DNA of 64,000 nucleotides. Origin: Symbiodinium natans (taxonomy: Eukaryota > Sar > Dinophyceae > Suessiales > Symbiodiniaceae). The notes under the pieces are model-generated. The model made no database searches. It was not told where the DNA came from and saw only the letters and a program-made list of their open reading frames with translations. The translations under genes were made by a program, and so were the position numbers. Shown here piece by piece: positions 30,895 to 42,680 of this stretch; position 1 is the stretch's first letter; each line of letters opens with the position of its first letter. Where the stretch lies: NCBI GenBank assembly GCA_905221605.1, contig CAJNDS010002099.1, forward strand, positions 60,001 through 124,000. Direction: 5' to 3'.

Positions 30895-33800
30895 CTTGTC
30901 CACATTGATGCTGTTGTGAATGTATACTGAACCTGTATATTGAATTTTCAGACACATTCGCGAATTTGCACAATGCCATTGAAACCATAGATCAGGGTAC
31001 TTGCAGTGTTGAGGGATGATGCTTTGCACAGAGGGAACTGGTTCCAGCTATACCTCCGAAATCATTCTTGCGATCTTCTCAAGTATGGTTCCATGGCGAA
31101 GCAGCTTAGAGCTGGGAATCGAACGCAAGGAAACGGAGCCTGCGAGAATGTCAAGAGATGCCTCAAGACTGTAATGGAATGATCTGGAGAGAGGTGACAT
31201 GCGGTAGAGTCCCCGGTAGAGCATAGCAGACGTGGGCTGGACGTAATATTTTGTGAACTGTTGTGAGATGCGATGAGCATGAGTTTCGGGCTTTCCCTTG
31301 CGGGGTCAGGTGGCCCTTTACTGGTTGTGCGATGCACTCAGAGTACTGGCGAAAATACTTCTTCAGAAGCTTTGCTTTATTGCGGTACCCGTTTTTGTCC
31401 AGGCGGGTGCGAAGAGCTCCCGTGTTAAAGCTGAGCAGATTGAGTCAGAGTCTTGTGGTGAACTCAGGACTTTGATGATCGGTTTGTACACTTGTATTCA
31501 CTTCTAGTCTAGATTTCCTTCCTGTTTGCATTCACAGTTGCATGTGCACCGACGGATAATCACTGCTTGAGGTGAGACGACATTTGCGGAACTATGGAGC
31601 CTTGCATGCATGGCAGCGTTGGCGTTTACCGATTACACAACAGGAAGCATAAGCTGAAATTCTGCTTCAAACATAGAAATGCAAAGGACGAGATTTAGCA
31701 TGTCTAACGTACAGTGAGCACATAGAGAAAGGAGATGTTTTCCCTTCGAAGTACGCAGAGGGAAGTCAATCAACGGAAGTTGAGGCTTCCCATTCACAGT
31801 AGAGGGAGCGAAAGTTCTTTTCCTCAAGTATTACCTATGAAAATAGAGAGGGAATAGACGTTGTCAGACGAAAAAGCAGGAAAAAGGGTTGTGGCAAAAT
31901 GTACAACAAGACCTAGCTAAAGAAACGGCATTTTCCTCCGTAGTTCCTTTCAACATGCAGAGGAACAAATGGGGTTTCCCATCCAAATCCAGGGACAACG
32001 GCCAAGAGAAAAACGGCAAACCCCAAAACATCTACCCATTTGAAGCGGCATCCTCTTCTAAGCTATAAGCTACACATTCTGGCTCTGCGAAGGAAGCTTG
32101 TGGACAGAAAGCCTGCGCAGTGTATATCGTCTGCCCCTGGCTCAGTGATTCCGTCGAATCCGTCGAAGCAGGTGTTCAACGGCCGATGTTTGGATTAGCT
32201 GCGTAGTTTGAGGAGACTGTTTGGACTGCCAGGAGCTCAGCTTGTAGACAGGACGCCTGCGAAAAGGCATTCGGCTGAGGTCGGATTCTGAAGGTCCGCT
32301 TCATCCGCTATTTTCGTCAAAGCGTCAATCCGAAAACGACTTTCGCGGCCTTGAAAATGCGCGCGTCGCTCGTCCCAACCATCCCCACCCTACCCTTCTG
32401 AATACAAGTGCCCAATATGCACAAGTGCCCAATGCGAACTTGCCCAAAGTGCCATGCCCTCCTTGGCAAATTTGTGCCTGCATGGGACCCTTGGATGTTG
32501 GACCATCAGCATCCCCAGGGGGAGCATTTCTGCGACTTCTCAATCCTCTCAGATGCTCTTAAGAAGGCACACCTTTGTTGGGAGCCATCAATAGTCATCC
32601 TGTTTGATTCATCTCCAGACTGTCCTCGCAGGTCGTGAGGCAAGACAAGGCATGCTGGAGGTGCAAGTTCATGGGCTTGCCGTGACATTTGCTTCCTTTG
32701 CGCGCGTATGTCTGTGCAGCTGTGTCTTGCAAGAGGCTGTTGGGTGATGCCGCTGCTGAAAGCCAGGGCTGTCACAGCCACAGTTGGTCTGGCTATTCCT
32801 CACCGAAGCCCCCCGGGTGATCACATGTTCTGACATCCGCATTGCGATCTCATTGTGGCTCTGCTGATCACTCCTTTCGCAGGCTTTCGCGTGCCAGCCA
32901 TTGTCCGCCTAAAAGGGCCTAGAAATTGACGAACCCACACCTCCGCTTTTCGGGGTTTTGATTAGGTTTGATGTCTGCAGAGTTGCGAAGAATGTTTAGA
33001 TAAGACATCTATGACAAAAGCGACGGTGTACGCACCGGTCAGAACCAGTCCACCACTGAGCACGGTAGAATCGGACTCCGTGCTTCGGGCGAAAAGAACT
33101 ACAGCTGTAAATTACGTTCCTGTCTTTTTGGTAGGGTGTGTACTGAGGTGGGGCGGCAGTGGCTTCTATGGTGGGGTCTGATCCCCAGCAGCCTTGCCAT
33201 CACTTTCGCATGGTGGCGTCTCGAGAGGAACAGCAATGTTTGCATGGAGGGTGCAAGATTAAGCTTGGATTGAATTGCATGTTCCGAATGGGCTAGTTGT
33301 GTTTTTGCATATCACTCGACGTTGTCAGCTGAGTTGTCACATTGACGTGCAGAGACAGTACCGACATGTACCGACAGCACGCAACTCAGTCAGTCCCATC
33401 CTTGATCGCCGTCGCGACCCAGGCTTGCAATCGGTGATGCAGTGGGAGCTCCTTTGGAGGAAACACCGCCACGTTGTGGAAGCCGTTGTGGGTGTCACAT
33501 ATGGGTTATTCATATGTGCCAGTTTTTGCCCGTCAACCAATGTCTGCCGGACCATGAGGGTGGGCAGGGAGCTTAGGCCAACATGGCAAGGGCAATTTCC
33601 ACGAACATAGACGGACACCAAAGACGATCTTTAGTGTCTGCAAGGTATTCCGATGCACGGCGGCCATCGCCCCAAGCTGCTCAGACCAAGCGCACTGGCC
33701 AGAGGCGCACATTGCAGAGAGAGGCACTGTGCTTCACTGTTGAAGGCCGTGCCTTCTTCCACCTGGTCTGCATCTCAGGTCAGTCTTGCAGTATAGTTGA

Positions 33801-34990
33801 AGGTTCGTTTTGTATCTTGTGCAGGCCTGAAGGAGTTCGGTCAGCGGCTCTGGTGATTTGCATCAGCTGACCAGTGCCATTCTGTGAGAGGGGAGCCAGG
33901 GCTGCTCCTCGTAGCAGCAGCTACTCTTGTTCTTCCACGGGAAACGAGTTTCGCTCAAAATGGGCATGGATGAGACCAAGGTATAGTTCAGCTGAAGACT
34001 TGAAGATAACATGTGAGTTATTTACGGGATTGACCTGCTTGAAAATAGCTACACTACGTTGAAAGAAGTGGAATGTCAGTCTGTGCGGACTCAATGGTGT
34101 CGTGCGGTTACCGTGGTCTGCAGGTGGTAGACTGCAGTATCGGAATGCGCACCTCCGGCCTGTTTAGATAATCATTCTTGAGCCGATAGGGAGACCTCTG
34201 ACTGCTTCGACAGTTACAACAAATTTGAGCTCTCCGCTGGCCAGTGGTTATTCCCTCAGCTTATGGCTTATGGTCGTGGTCTAGTTGATTGTGGTGCTTT
34301 CGCTGACGTACACGAGAGACAAGGACGGACGATACAAGCATGGGTCTTTGTCGGCTCCTCTGCGTTCTCGATCCACGATGGTCAACCGCTCACTCTTCTC
34401 TTTTGTCTCACGTTTGCTTCTCCTTTCAGTTCAATACAGTTCAAATGCTTACTGTGTGTCCAGGCCTTGCCGACTCGCTGCTTGTTTGCAAAGGCGCAGC
34501 AGCATTCGGTTCGACACACGAGATGGAAATTGTGTAGTCTGGACTGGCTGAAGAGTCCATGTAGGCTACAACGGAGCGGACGTCCGGATCAGATGGCACA
34601 TGTGGTAAAGAGCTCAAGTTTGATGAAGCCATGGCACTGTGGTGCCTTCTCTTCTTCGATTGCTAGGTGGTTCCAAGGCTACTGCAATGCTTTCCGCTAT
34701 GACGGAAGTCGTCGCTACCGCACGTGGGCGACCTGGAAATCCGGTTGTTTCTAAATTTTAAATGTGGGTTTCGATGCCTTTGTGTGAAGTAGCGCGTTCT
34801 CATATTCCGGGCTGCCGTCAGACGTCTTGGGTTCGAGCAGCGTGCTCTGCTTTGCCGACTCCTGTAAGACGGGGGGGGGGGGGGATGAGCGTGGGGCTCG
34901 AAGATTTTCACTTGTAGACCGCGCTCTCAGAACTCCGAGTTGAGCTGGTTCGGGACCCTGAGACCCATGCTCCCAGGCCCTGCCCGCCCA
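30895..34990. other. No recognised gene
   Basis: About 4 kb of mid-GC sequence with only short frames. A G-run of about 16 lies at 34869-34884. A pair of similar short sequences, GCTTGT(G/A)GACAG followed by GCCTGCG, lies at about 32096 and 32230. I see no domain, RNA gene or transposon signature. Confidence 0.4.
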
Positions 34991-35300
34991 GCTGCATTAC
35001 CCAAGAAAACATGGGCTTGAAGCCCTGAAACCCAAACTTTAAAAGTAACAGCTTCCACATTGCCAAAAGAGTCTGAGGGCACAGATTTGTCTGGACATTG
35101 ACCTCTCAAAATACAGGAAGTGGGGGTTTCCGGGTTAGGTGCAGATGAAATGGGTGATTTCTGCTCAAGCCGTTATCCAATCAAACCTTTATGAGGAATG
35201 GAAATTCGGGGGGTCCAGTTCACATCCACCCGCCTCCCAGTCCAGTGCGCATCTTTTGGGCTCCCCCGTCCAGCGTGCATGGTGGGGGTGGTTTCGGGTC

Positions 35301-35605
35301 TAGTTTAGGGTTTAGGGTTCAGGGCTTAAGGCTTTGGGGTTTAGAGTTTAGGGCATCGCAGTTTCTGTTTCGGGATGTAGGGTGGAGGGCTCAGTGTCTG
35401 GGGCTGAGGCGCTGGGGCTTGGGTTTCAAAGATTTGAGGCTTTGGGTTTAGGGCTTTTGTGTTTAGGGTTTGGGATTCTGAGCTTTTTGGTTTAGGGTTG
35501 ATGGTGTTTGGGGCTAAGGGCTTAGGGGTTCGGGTTTGGTGCGGCTTTGGGGTTTCCGGCTTTAGGGTTACTTGGGTTTAGGGCTTTAGGCTTTGGGGGT
35601 TCTAC
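35301..35605 (+). repeat. Degenerate telomere-like array
   Basis: TTTAGGG-derived units with many substitutions, G-rich on the plus strand, inside unit copy 1. Confidence 0.85.
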
Positions 35606-36037
35606 GGGTCCCTAGATCATTTGTCCGATTTTGTAGAAACATGTTGGTTTTTGAGAACTCATTGCACGACATTTTGTATTTAATGTGGACGGAATTAGCT
35701 TATTGATGTTTTTAATTGAAGTCAACACAGCTTTCACGAACCTAGAATGAATGTTTTGGTTTGTAACCACGTTGTTTAAAATTCATTTAGAAGTTGATTT
35801 GATTCATTGTGGGTTCGTGATGCGTAAATCATACGAGGTACTTGTGTAGATTGATTTCATGCAACTAGTCCCATTAGTTCAACTAATTCCCGACTGCGTA
35901 CAATTAGTTTCATCAAGCATCCATACATAATTAAATGAGAAAAGCACATCTATAAATATTTATCCAATGCCCACTCAATTTCTTTTACTACATACAATTC
36001 AGCAACGCCAAAGATTATTCGTAGAGCCTTCTTGTTT

Positions 36038-36150
36038 AAGTTTAGGGTTTAGAGTTGAGGGCCTTCTTGTTTAGGGTTTAGGGTTTCGGGTGTACGGTTT
36101 AGGGTTTTGCGACTAGGGTGTAGTGTCTAGGGTTTCGGGTTTATAAGGGT
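36038..36150 (+). repeat. Degenerate telomere-like array
   Basis: Short TTTAGGG-derived array at the end of unit copy 1, G-rich on plus. Confidence 0.8.
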
Positions 36151-36652
36151 TCTTCCTAGGAGGAACCAGTCATTTCGGAGGTCTGGGTTGCATCTGTACA
36201 TGTTGTCCTTTTCTTGTGCTCATTATAGTTTAGACAAGTTGGATCCCCACACAAGGTCCATATTCAGGTATCGGATAGTAAACATGAGCTTGGAGCCCTC
36301 AAACCCAGACTTTAAAAATCACAGCGTCCGCATTGCCAACAGCAAATTCTGAGGGCACCGAACTGTCTGGAGTGGACATTGATATTTCAAAATGCAGTAG
36401 GGGCTTGCCGAGTTCAGTGCAGAGGAAATGGACGATGTCTGATTAAGTAATTACGTTGTTCCCTAATCATACCTTGAAAGATCGGTTCTATAGGGGGGTG
36501 GAAAAGCAACAGGGGGCTTGGGGTTCGATTGAATGACATGCCCTGTGGAAGGCTTTCGGGGGGTCCAGTTCACATCCACCTCCCAGTCCAATGCGCATCT
36601 TTTTGCTTCCCCCGTCCAGCGCGCGTGTGGGTTTTATGGGGTGGTTTCGGGG

Positions 36653-37010
36653 GGGTTTAGGGTTTAGGGCTCAGGGGTTGAGGTTTAGTTTAGGGCTTTA
36701 GGGTTGGGTTTCGGGCTTAGGGACTTCGCAGTTTCGGGTTTCGGGATGTAGGGTGGAGTGCTCAGGGTCTGGGGTTGAGGCGCTGGGGCTTGGGTTTAGG
36801 GCTTTCGGGTTTAGGGTCGGTCCAAAGGTTATCAAAGGTTTGACGTTTAGCGTTTACGGCTTTTGTGTTTAGGGTTTGGGATTCTGAGCTTTTTGGTTTA
36901 GGGTTGATAGGGTTTGGGGCTAAGGGCTTAGGGGTTCGGGTTTGGTGCGGCTTTGGGGTTTCCGGCTTTAGGGTTACTTGGGTTTAGGGCTTTAGGCTTT
37001 GGGGGTTCTA
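36653..37010 (+). repeat. Degenerate telomere-like array
   Basis: TTTAGGG variants over about 350 bp in unit copy 2, G-rich on plus. Confidence 0.85.
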
Positions 37011-37439
37011 CGGGTCCCTAGATCATTTGTCCGATTTTGTAGAAACATGTTGGTTTTTGAGAACTCATTGCACGACATTTTGTATTTAATGTGGACGGAA
37101 TTAGCTTATTGATGTTTTTAATTGAAGTCAACACAGCTTTCACGAACCTAGAATGAATGTTTTGGTTTGTAACCACGTTGTTTAAAATTCATTTAGAAGT
37201 TGATTTGATTCATTGTGGGTTCGTGATGCGTAAATCATACGAGGTACTTGTGTAGATTGATTTCATGCAACTAGTCCCATTAGTTCAACTAATTCCCGAC
37301 TACGTGCAATTAGTTTCACGAATTCTCAATACGCCGTTAAATGAAAACATCTATGTACATATATTCATCTCCAATACCACTCAGTTTCGTTTCATACAAA
37401 CAATTCACCAACGCCAAAGATTATACGTAGGGCCTCCTT

Positions 37440-37503
37440 GTTTAAGTTTAGGGTTTAGGGAGGGCCTTCTCGTTTAGGGTCCAGGGTTTCGGGTTTACGG
37501 TGT
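37440..37503 (+). repeat. Short telomere-like array
   Basis: A few TTTAGGG-derived units closing unit copy 2. Confidence 0.75.
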
Positions 37504-40500
37504 TTGTAACGACCTTAACGCGGAGAAGGTAACTGCAAGTTCCTGGTTGATATCGAGATACAAGCTTCTGAGACCACTACCGATGACCAACTGGTCTTCT
37601 GTCATCCCGGGAGCTGCGCCTTCTAAGCTGCACAGGTCAGTCGGCTTGGGCGGAAACGTTTCGAAGTCTCTCGCCGTTTTCCTAGAACTGAATGCAAAAG
37701 AGGGAGCAAAGTGAACACCAAACGAATTCATGTCGTCTTTCCTTTCAGGCAGAGGTAGAGCGGCTAGCTGGTCGCGGTGGCTTGCACGCAGTGCCTCCAA
37801 TATATGGCTCGGTCACCAATGATGCAGGCAATTGGTGCATGTCTTTTGTGCTTGCACTGTTTTATCATCCCATGGCTGATTTGCCTTGCCGGCAGCAGGC
37901 AATGGCTCCATCATGCGCCTGGCTCCGGTCAGCATCTTTCTCTACCTCTCCCCCTCTCCCTCTTCCCTCTTCCTCTTTCCTCTTCCCTCTTCCCTCTTCC
38001 CTCTTCCCTCTCTCTCTCTCACAATATCTCCCTCTCTCTCTCTCTCTCCCGCCCTCCCTCTCTCTCCATGTGAAGGTCGCAATAGCATATCACCTGAATC
38101 CTGTGGAGGCAGGCTGCCTGCAGTATTTAACCCGAGCGATCGACATTCACATCCATTAAACTTTCCAGGCCATGGAAAAGGCTATCTTGCAAAGTCGTGC
38201 AACGTGTCGTGGCCTGCATAAGGATAGGTGGTGTTTGGAATGAAAGTCCAGTTTGAGACATCAGCACTGCACTGATCACTATGTATTGCGCTGGTGCCGC
38301 CAAGCTGCCCTGTAGACCCATGCAGGCATCCGAGTTGTGACGCGGCGGCCTGCTGTGCATTCATGGCATTCTTCATCGCCAAGGCCCCCGCATGGACCAA
38401 AGTGTTTGCATCTGGTACAGTCTGGTACTGTGAGTTTTGTGCTGCGAAGCCAAGGCGATTCGCCTGCATTGTCAAGGACTTTCACGTGCGCCTGCCAGGC
38501 TCCCAACTATCAAAGTTGGTATGGCCAGTCACGCCAGTCACGCCAGTCTTTTGGACCGAGGAGCCCCAAGGTTTTCTGACCGCAGCCATCGACGACTTCC
38601 TAGCAAGTGGCTTCCAGGCAGATGTCGTCACCTCCGATTCGTGGGCACAGCACAACCTGGTCGAAAAAACGTTGGAGCAGGACCTGGCAGCCTTTAGGAA
38701 CATGGCGGGTGCGAGGCTTGACGGTCTCGCTTGTGATCTCAGACAGCCTGGCTGAAGTTCTCAGGTTGTGGCAGAGCCGATGGGGTGGCTCGAATCCGAG
38801 CTCTGCTGACCTGCAGCCCGCCGAGCCCGAAGGCAGCGCATGGGGGGGGGGGGGGGGCTAAGATGGGCAAAGATGGGCTTGGGTTTTCTTGGGTTCAAGA
38901 GCGGCCCCTGTGCCTGCAGGAAGCTTGCTGGGATTGGAAGTCGACGGAGCTGCAAATATGGGAGGTGCACCGCCTTTCCTGCCCAGACGTGGCAGATCGA
39001 AATAATTTCATCAGGCCATGCGGGAGCGCTGGAAAGACCGGAGGTGCCCTTGCAGATCAGAGCGCTTTGTGCAGTCTTTATTGATTTTCTTGGTTGCTCG
39101 GGACGGCCTCGGCTTAGCTGAGGTACAACGGGCACCCTATCATCGACACGTACTGGGGCGCTTATTGCCGTGGCTTCGGTTGCTGCAAGCCTAAGCGCAC
39201 TTGCATTGCCATCATGGGACTCGATGAGGTATGGACGGCCTGGCAATGGCATTGTGGGCTCTGTGGCATACCAACAGTCTGGAACCTATCTTGACCCCGG
39301 CCTTATCTTTCATGGTGAGGTGCATCATGTCGGGGAATGCAACGTATAAACGGAACATCTCAGACTTCAACCCAGCACTCCGGCTTGCCATAGACAGGGA
39401 AATCTTCTTCGGAGTCTTGCATTCATTGCTATGCTTCAAGTGGCAGCGGCCCCTTGCGGCCCACACTTCGATGAATGTATCGCGTGTTTGGTACTGAAGT
39501 CGTTCCAGCCCGGAAATGGCCGTAACTTTGTAAACTGGTGGAAGCGGGAGCATGAGCACACGGGTTCTAGCCGCTTCGAGGCCAAACCGGTTCACCCTGG
39601 GCCTTTAGGCAAAGTTTGGAGAGTTTCGTTCTTAGATCTTCGTGCTGCAAGCATGGACTGCTGAGTCGGCTCAAAGATAGCTGCCACAGCATCACATAGT
39701 GTGCTCGAAGATTTCTTCTGGCGTCCAAAAAGTATCCTAACGCAGCTAATGTGAACATGTCCTATCCAGGTGTCAATTTTTGAACCGGACGGCGCAACTA
39801 GCTCCCACTCCACCATACAGCCAAGACAAGCCACAAGCCGAGACGGCGCCATGGTCGAGACCCTTGTGGTAACCCGAAACCTTTTTGGTTTGTTGGTCCT
39901 GGCTGCTGTGCCTGGATCCGCCGCCAATCTGCAGCCACAGCGTCCGGACAGTATCATCTGTCTGGCATTGTCTGGCAGTGCAAGCTGCTTTGAAGCCCTA
40001 ACGGGAGCGCAGTTGTAAGCTCCCAAGAATGAGGTCTATGCCCATGGTGCCGCAGCTGAAAGTTAGAATCTTCCACGTGTACAAACATCTTTTTAACTAG
40101 AGTTTGCTAATTCCTGCAGGCCCCTCGCCCGATTTTGCCATGCTGTGCAGGCTGGTATGGGCTATGTGTAAGCCTCGGCTGGGGCTGTCTGGGTGCGCTG
40201 GTCAGCGTGTATGGCCTCATGAAGGGGCTGAAGCTGCGGCATCCGAAGCTAAAGCTGGGAAGTGTTCCGGCGTTCTCAGCATCTCTTGGGTTATCTGGGG
40301 TTTTTCTTCTGGTGCAAAGAGATCACAAGAGTGCGCGCTGCACATCACGCTTTGAGATCTCGCAAAAGGTGGCATCGACGTGTCGCTCACCAAGTACTTC
40401 CTCGTCGTCCTCGTCACAGGAGCATAGACGAATAGAATACATAGTAAGGGAAGAACAAGAACAGGAACACAGCACAAACATGGCCTTCCAAAACGTTTTT

Positions 40501-41270
40501 TGGCACGTGCCGCTCACCCTTGTGCGAAGCCTGTCAGAGCTGCCCCACGCTTTTTGGGGAGCCCCCGTTTGCTGACTTTCTTACAAATCAGAGCTGACAC
40601 CGCACGACTTCACGTGACAATGCTTCTGGTGGCATTTTTTGACCGCACTTTCGGAGTGTTTGAATTTCACATCTTGATGCAGAGGCATCGCGGCCTGTGC
40701 AGTGGAGAGCTGGATGGCCATGGACCTGGAGAACACGGGGAAGCGAGTGTCCTTTATGACAGGAGCTTTTGCGCCGGTTCACGAGGGAGTATGTTTTGTG
40801 TTGGGCAGCTGGCATCTTACGTTTCACATGTGCTCACATGCAGGAGCAAACCTCATGGTTTTTGGCGTCAGTTGCTTATTGCTCGATTCTGCAGAGCACC
40901 TGTTCTGATCCATTCTGGATGTTCTCTGTGAGGTGGCCGCTTTACTGGGATTGAGTATCAACATAGAAGATGTGGGCCTGAGTGGACGGGACTAGTTTTG
41001 CCGCGATCATGCAGTGCGCGCACGCGAGAGAACAAAGGTTGTGCCTGGCAATCTTTGTGTGGCCCGCATGTTCTATTTTGATCCTCACCCACCATGCTGT
41101 GCATTGAGATCGGTTCAAGCTCCTTCAGCAGGTGCACTGCTGGAAGACGATACCATAGCCATGCCGTTAATAGCAATGTTTGTGAAAGCTGAGATGGAGG
41201 CTTGGCCAGTGTGAACGTCAGGGTACTGTGACATCCTGTCTCTGTGGCGCTCAGGGAGTAGAACGATTGG
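37504..41270. other. Unrecognised region with exon candidates
   Basis: Plus-strand exon-like stretches follow AG acceptors at about 37750-37830 (AEVERLAGRGGLHAVPP) and in 38560-38750 (GFLTAAIDDFLASGFQADVV). Minus-strand frames at 39212-39595 and 39592-40026 also look open but are unrecognised. A G-run of about 17 lies at 38840-38856. No named product. Confidence 0.25.
37937..38067 (+). repeat. Pyrimidine-rich CTCTTCC/CTCTCC low-complexity tract
   Basis: About 130 bp almost purely C and T on the plus strand. It may be an expanded polypyrimidine tract or simple repeat. Confidence 0.9.
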
Positions 41271-41279
41271 TCTTCCCGA

Positions 41280-41571
41280 ATGATGAAACCTGGAAGCTGG
41301 ACGTTCAGCAATCTGGTGGAACGGACCCCTAGCGTGCAGCAAGTCGTCCAGACTGTTGGAAGTTGGCTTGTCGCAGACCTAGATGGAGTCGTTCGTCCAG
41401 ATTCCAAGGAAGTCAGGGAAGGGGTCACCATTGACCCAACCAATGAGGACACTGGAGAAATGCATCCAGTTGCACCCCATGTGTGTCGTGTGCAGGAGGA
41501 GATTCCCAACAGCAAAGGGACAGCCAATTTCTTGATCAAGTGGGAGGGTGCCAAGGCTCAAGCTGTGTCGG
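41280..41571 (+). CDS. Candidate exon with a chromo-like motif, gene unknown
   Basis: This is the opening part of a 207-codon frame. It includes WTFSNLVERTPSVQQVVQTV and then VCRVQEEIPNSKGTANFLIK followed by WEGA. The latter resembles the V..I......G...YLVKW.G core of chromodomains, but lacks the later NTWEP-type segment. A good splice donor (GTAAGC) occurs at 41572, immediately after the motif, so the frame beyond it is probably intron. The 5' boundary is unknown. The chromo call is tentative. Confidence 0.3.
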
Positions 41572-42411
41572 GTAAGCACCAATCTGAGTTCTCTTTCAGT
41601 AGTCGTTTATTGATATCACCTTTGGGAGAGCTCGGAGGATTGCCCGACAGAGTGTTGATGAATCGCACAGGCTCCCTCATCAATCAGCGCGCCAGACTTA
41701 GCAAAGCAAACATGACAGGTATTGATCAGCCAGTTGCGGATTGGATAAGACCGGCTGAGGTAATGACGCCCTCCAGATCTACTCCAATAAAGGATAAAGA
41801 TGTGAAGGACAAGACCCTAGGAGAGTACTCAGAGGGAGGCACTATGCAGCCGGCTTCTCGCCTGTTTCAGTTTCTATTTCGGTTGCCGTTTCTACATCAT
41901 TGACGGTCCTAAGAAACGGTTGGACAGCAGATGGCAGCAGCATGCAGCAGCTCAGCCTCGGTTTTTGCGTTTTGCGTCACAATGCGTCACAGCACTGTTT
42001 TTTCGGGAAGCTGTGGGCTGCTTGAGCATTGTTGAGTGCTTTTACAGGAAGTTACGCCGACTTTTGATTTTCGTGTGCAAGAGGAGTGCTGTTCTGCATT
42101 GCTTTCACTGAATTGGAAACACACTTAGTGCAAGGGTCTACCCCCCGGCTGCGGCTCGTGCGAAACCAGGCTTGTGAACGTTTTGCCTTGGGCTACTACT
42201 CCCGTCCCTCAGGTGTGGTCACGAAAGCTAGCTCCTTAGAGCTTTGCGTCGTTGTGGTTTACAAATTCTCTTGGTGGGTCACAAAGCCCGCAAAGCTTAA
42301 TCTGGTTGGTTTGACAAGAGTTAAGTTTAGACGCAGCCCCTCCCCCCACCCCCCTTTCGGCGAGGCCCCCTGTCATGGTCTGGCCGCCTGCGTGGTCTGT
42401 GTAAGAGGGGG

Positions 42412-42680
42412 GGTGTTTAGGGTTTAGGTTTTGAGTTTAGGGTTTTAAGGTTTTTAGGGTTTTCGGGTTTGAAGGTTTAGGGCTTTAGGGTTCAGGGTTT
42501 AGGATTTTCAAGGTTTTGACTAGGGTTTCAAGGGTTTTACGGGTTTGTTTAGGGTTGCAGTTCTTAGAATTTCAGGGTTTCAGGGTTTCAGGGTTTCAGG
42601 GTGTCAGGGTTGTAGGGTTTAGGGCTTAGGGCCTGGGTTTTAGTAAGAGGGTTTGCGTGAGGGTTTAGGGTTGAGGGGTG
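42412..42680 (+). repeat. Degenerate telomere-like array
   Basis: TTTAGGG-derived units, including GTTTCAGG runs near 42570-42600, G-rich on the plus strand. Confidence 0.9.

Larger units (their letters stand above)
34990..36150 (+). repeat. Duplicated subtelomere-like unit, copy 1
   Basis: It corresponds segment by segment to 36275-37503. The two start with AACATG(G/A)GCTTG(A/G)AGCCC, continue through GGGGGTCCAGTTCACATCCACC and a degenerate TTTAGGG array. They then share about 450 bp that are almost identical at an offset of 1406 bp (35461-35910 versus 36867-37316), then diverge and end in another telomere-like array. The core is AT-rich (35640-36000), unlike its surroundings. Confidence 0.85.
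36275..37503 (+). repeat. Duplicated subtelomere-like unit, copy 2
   Basis: Second copy, with its own degenerate array at 36653-37010, an AT-rich core at about 37040-37420 and a terminal array at 37440-37503. The near-identity is limited to the inner 450 bp, so the flanks have diverged or been converted unevenly. Confidence 0.85.

Noticed and set aside
38764-38815. Possible tRNA: GCAGAGC and GCTCTGC arms around a GGCTCGAATCC-like loop
   Set aside because: The arms enclose only about 22 nt, too short for a tRNA; there is no D-arm or anticodon arm.
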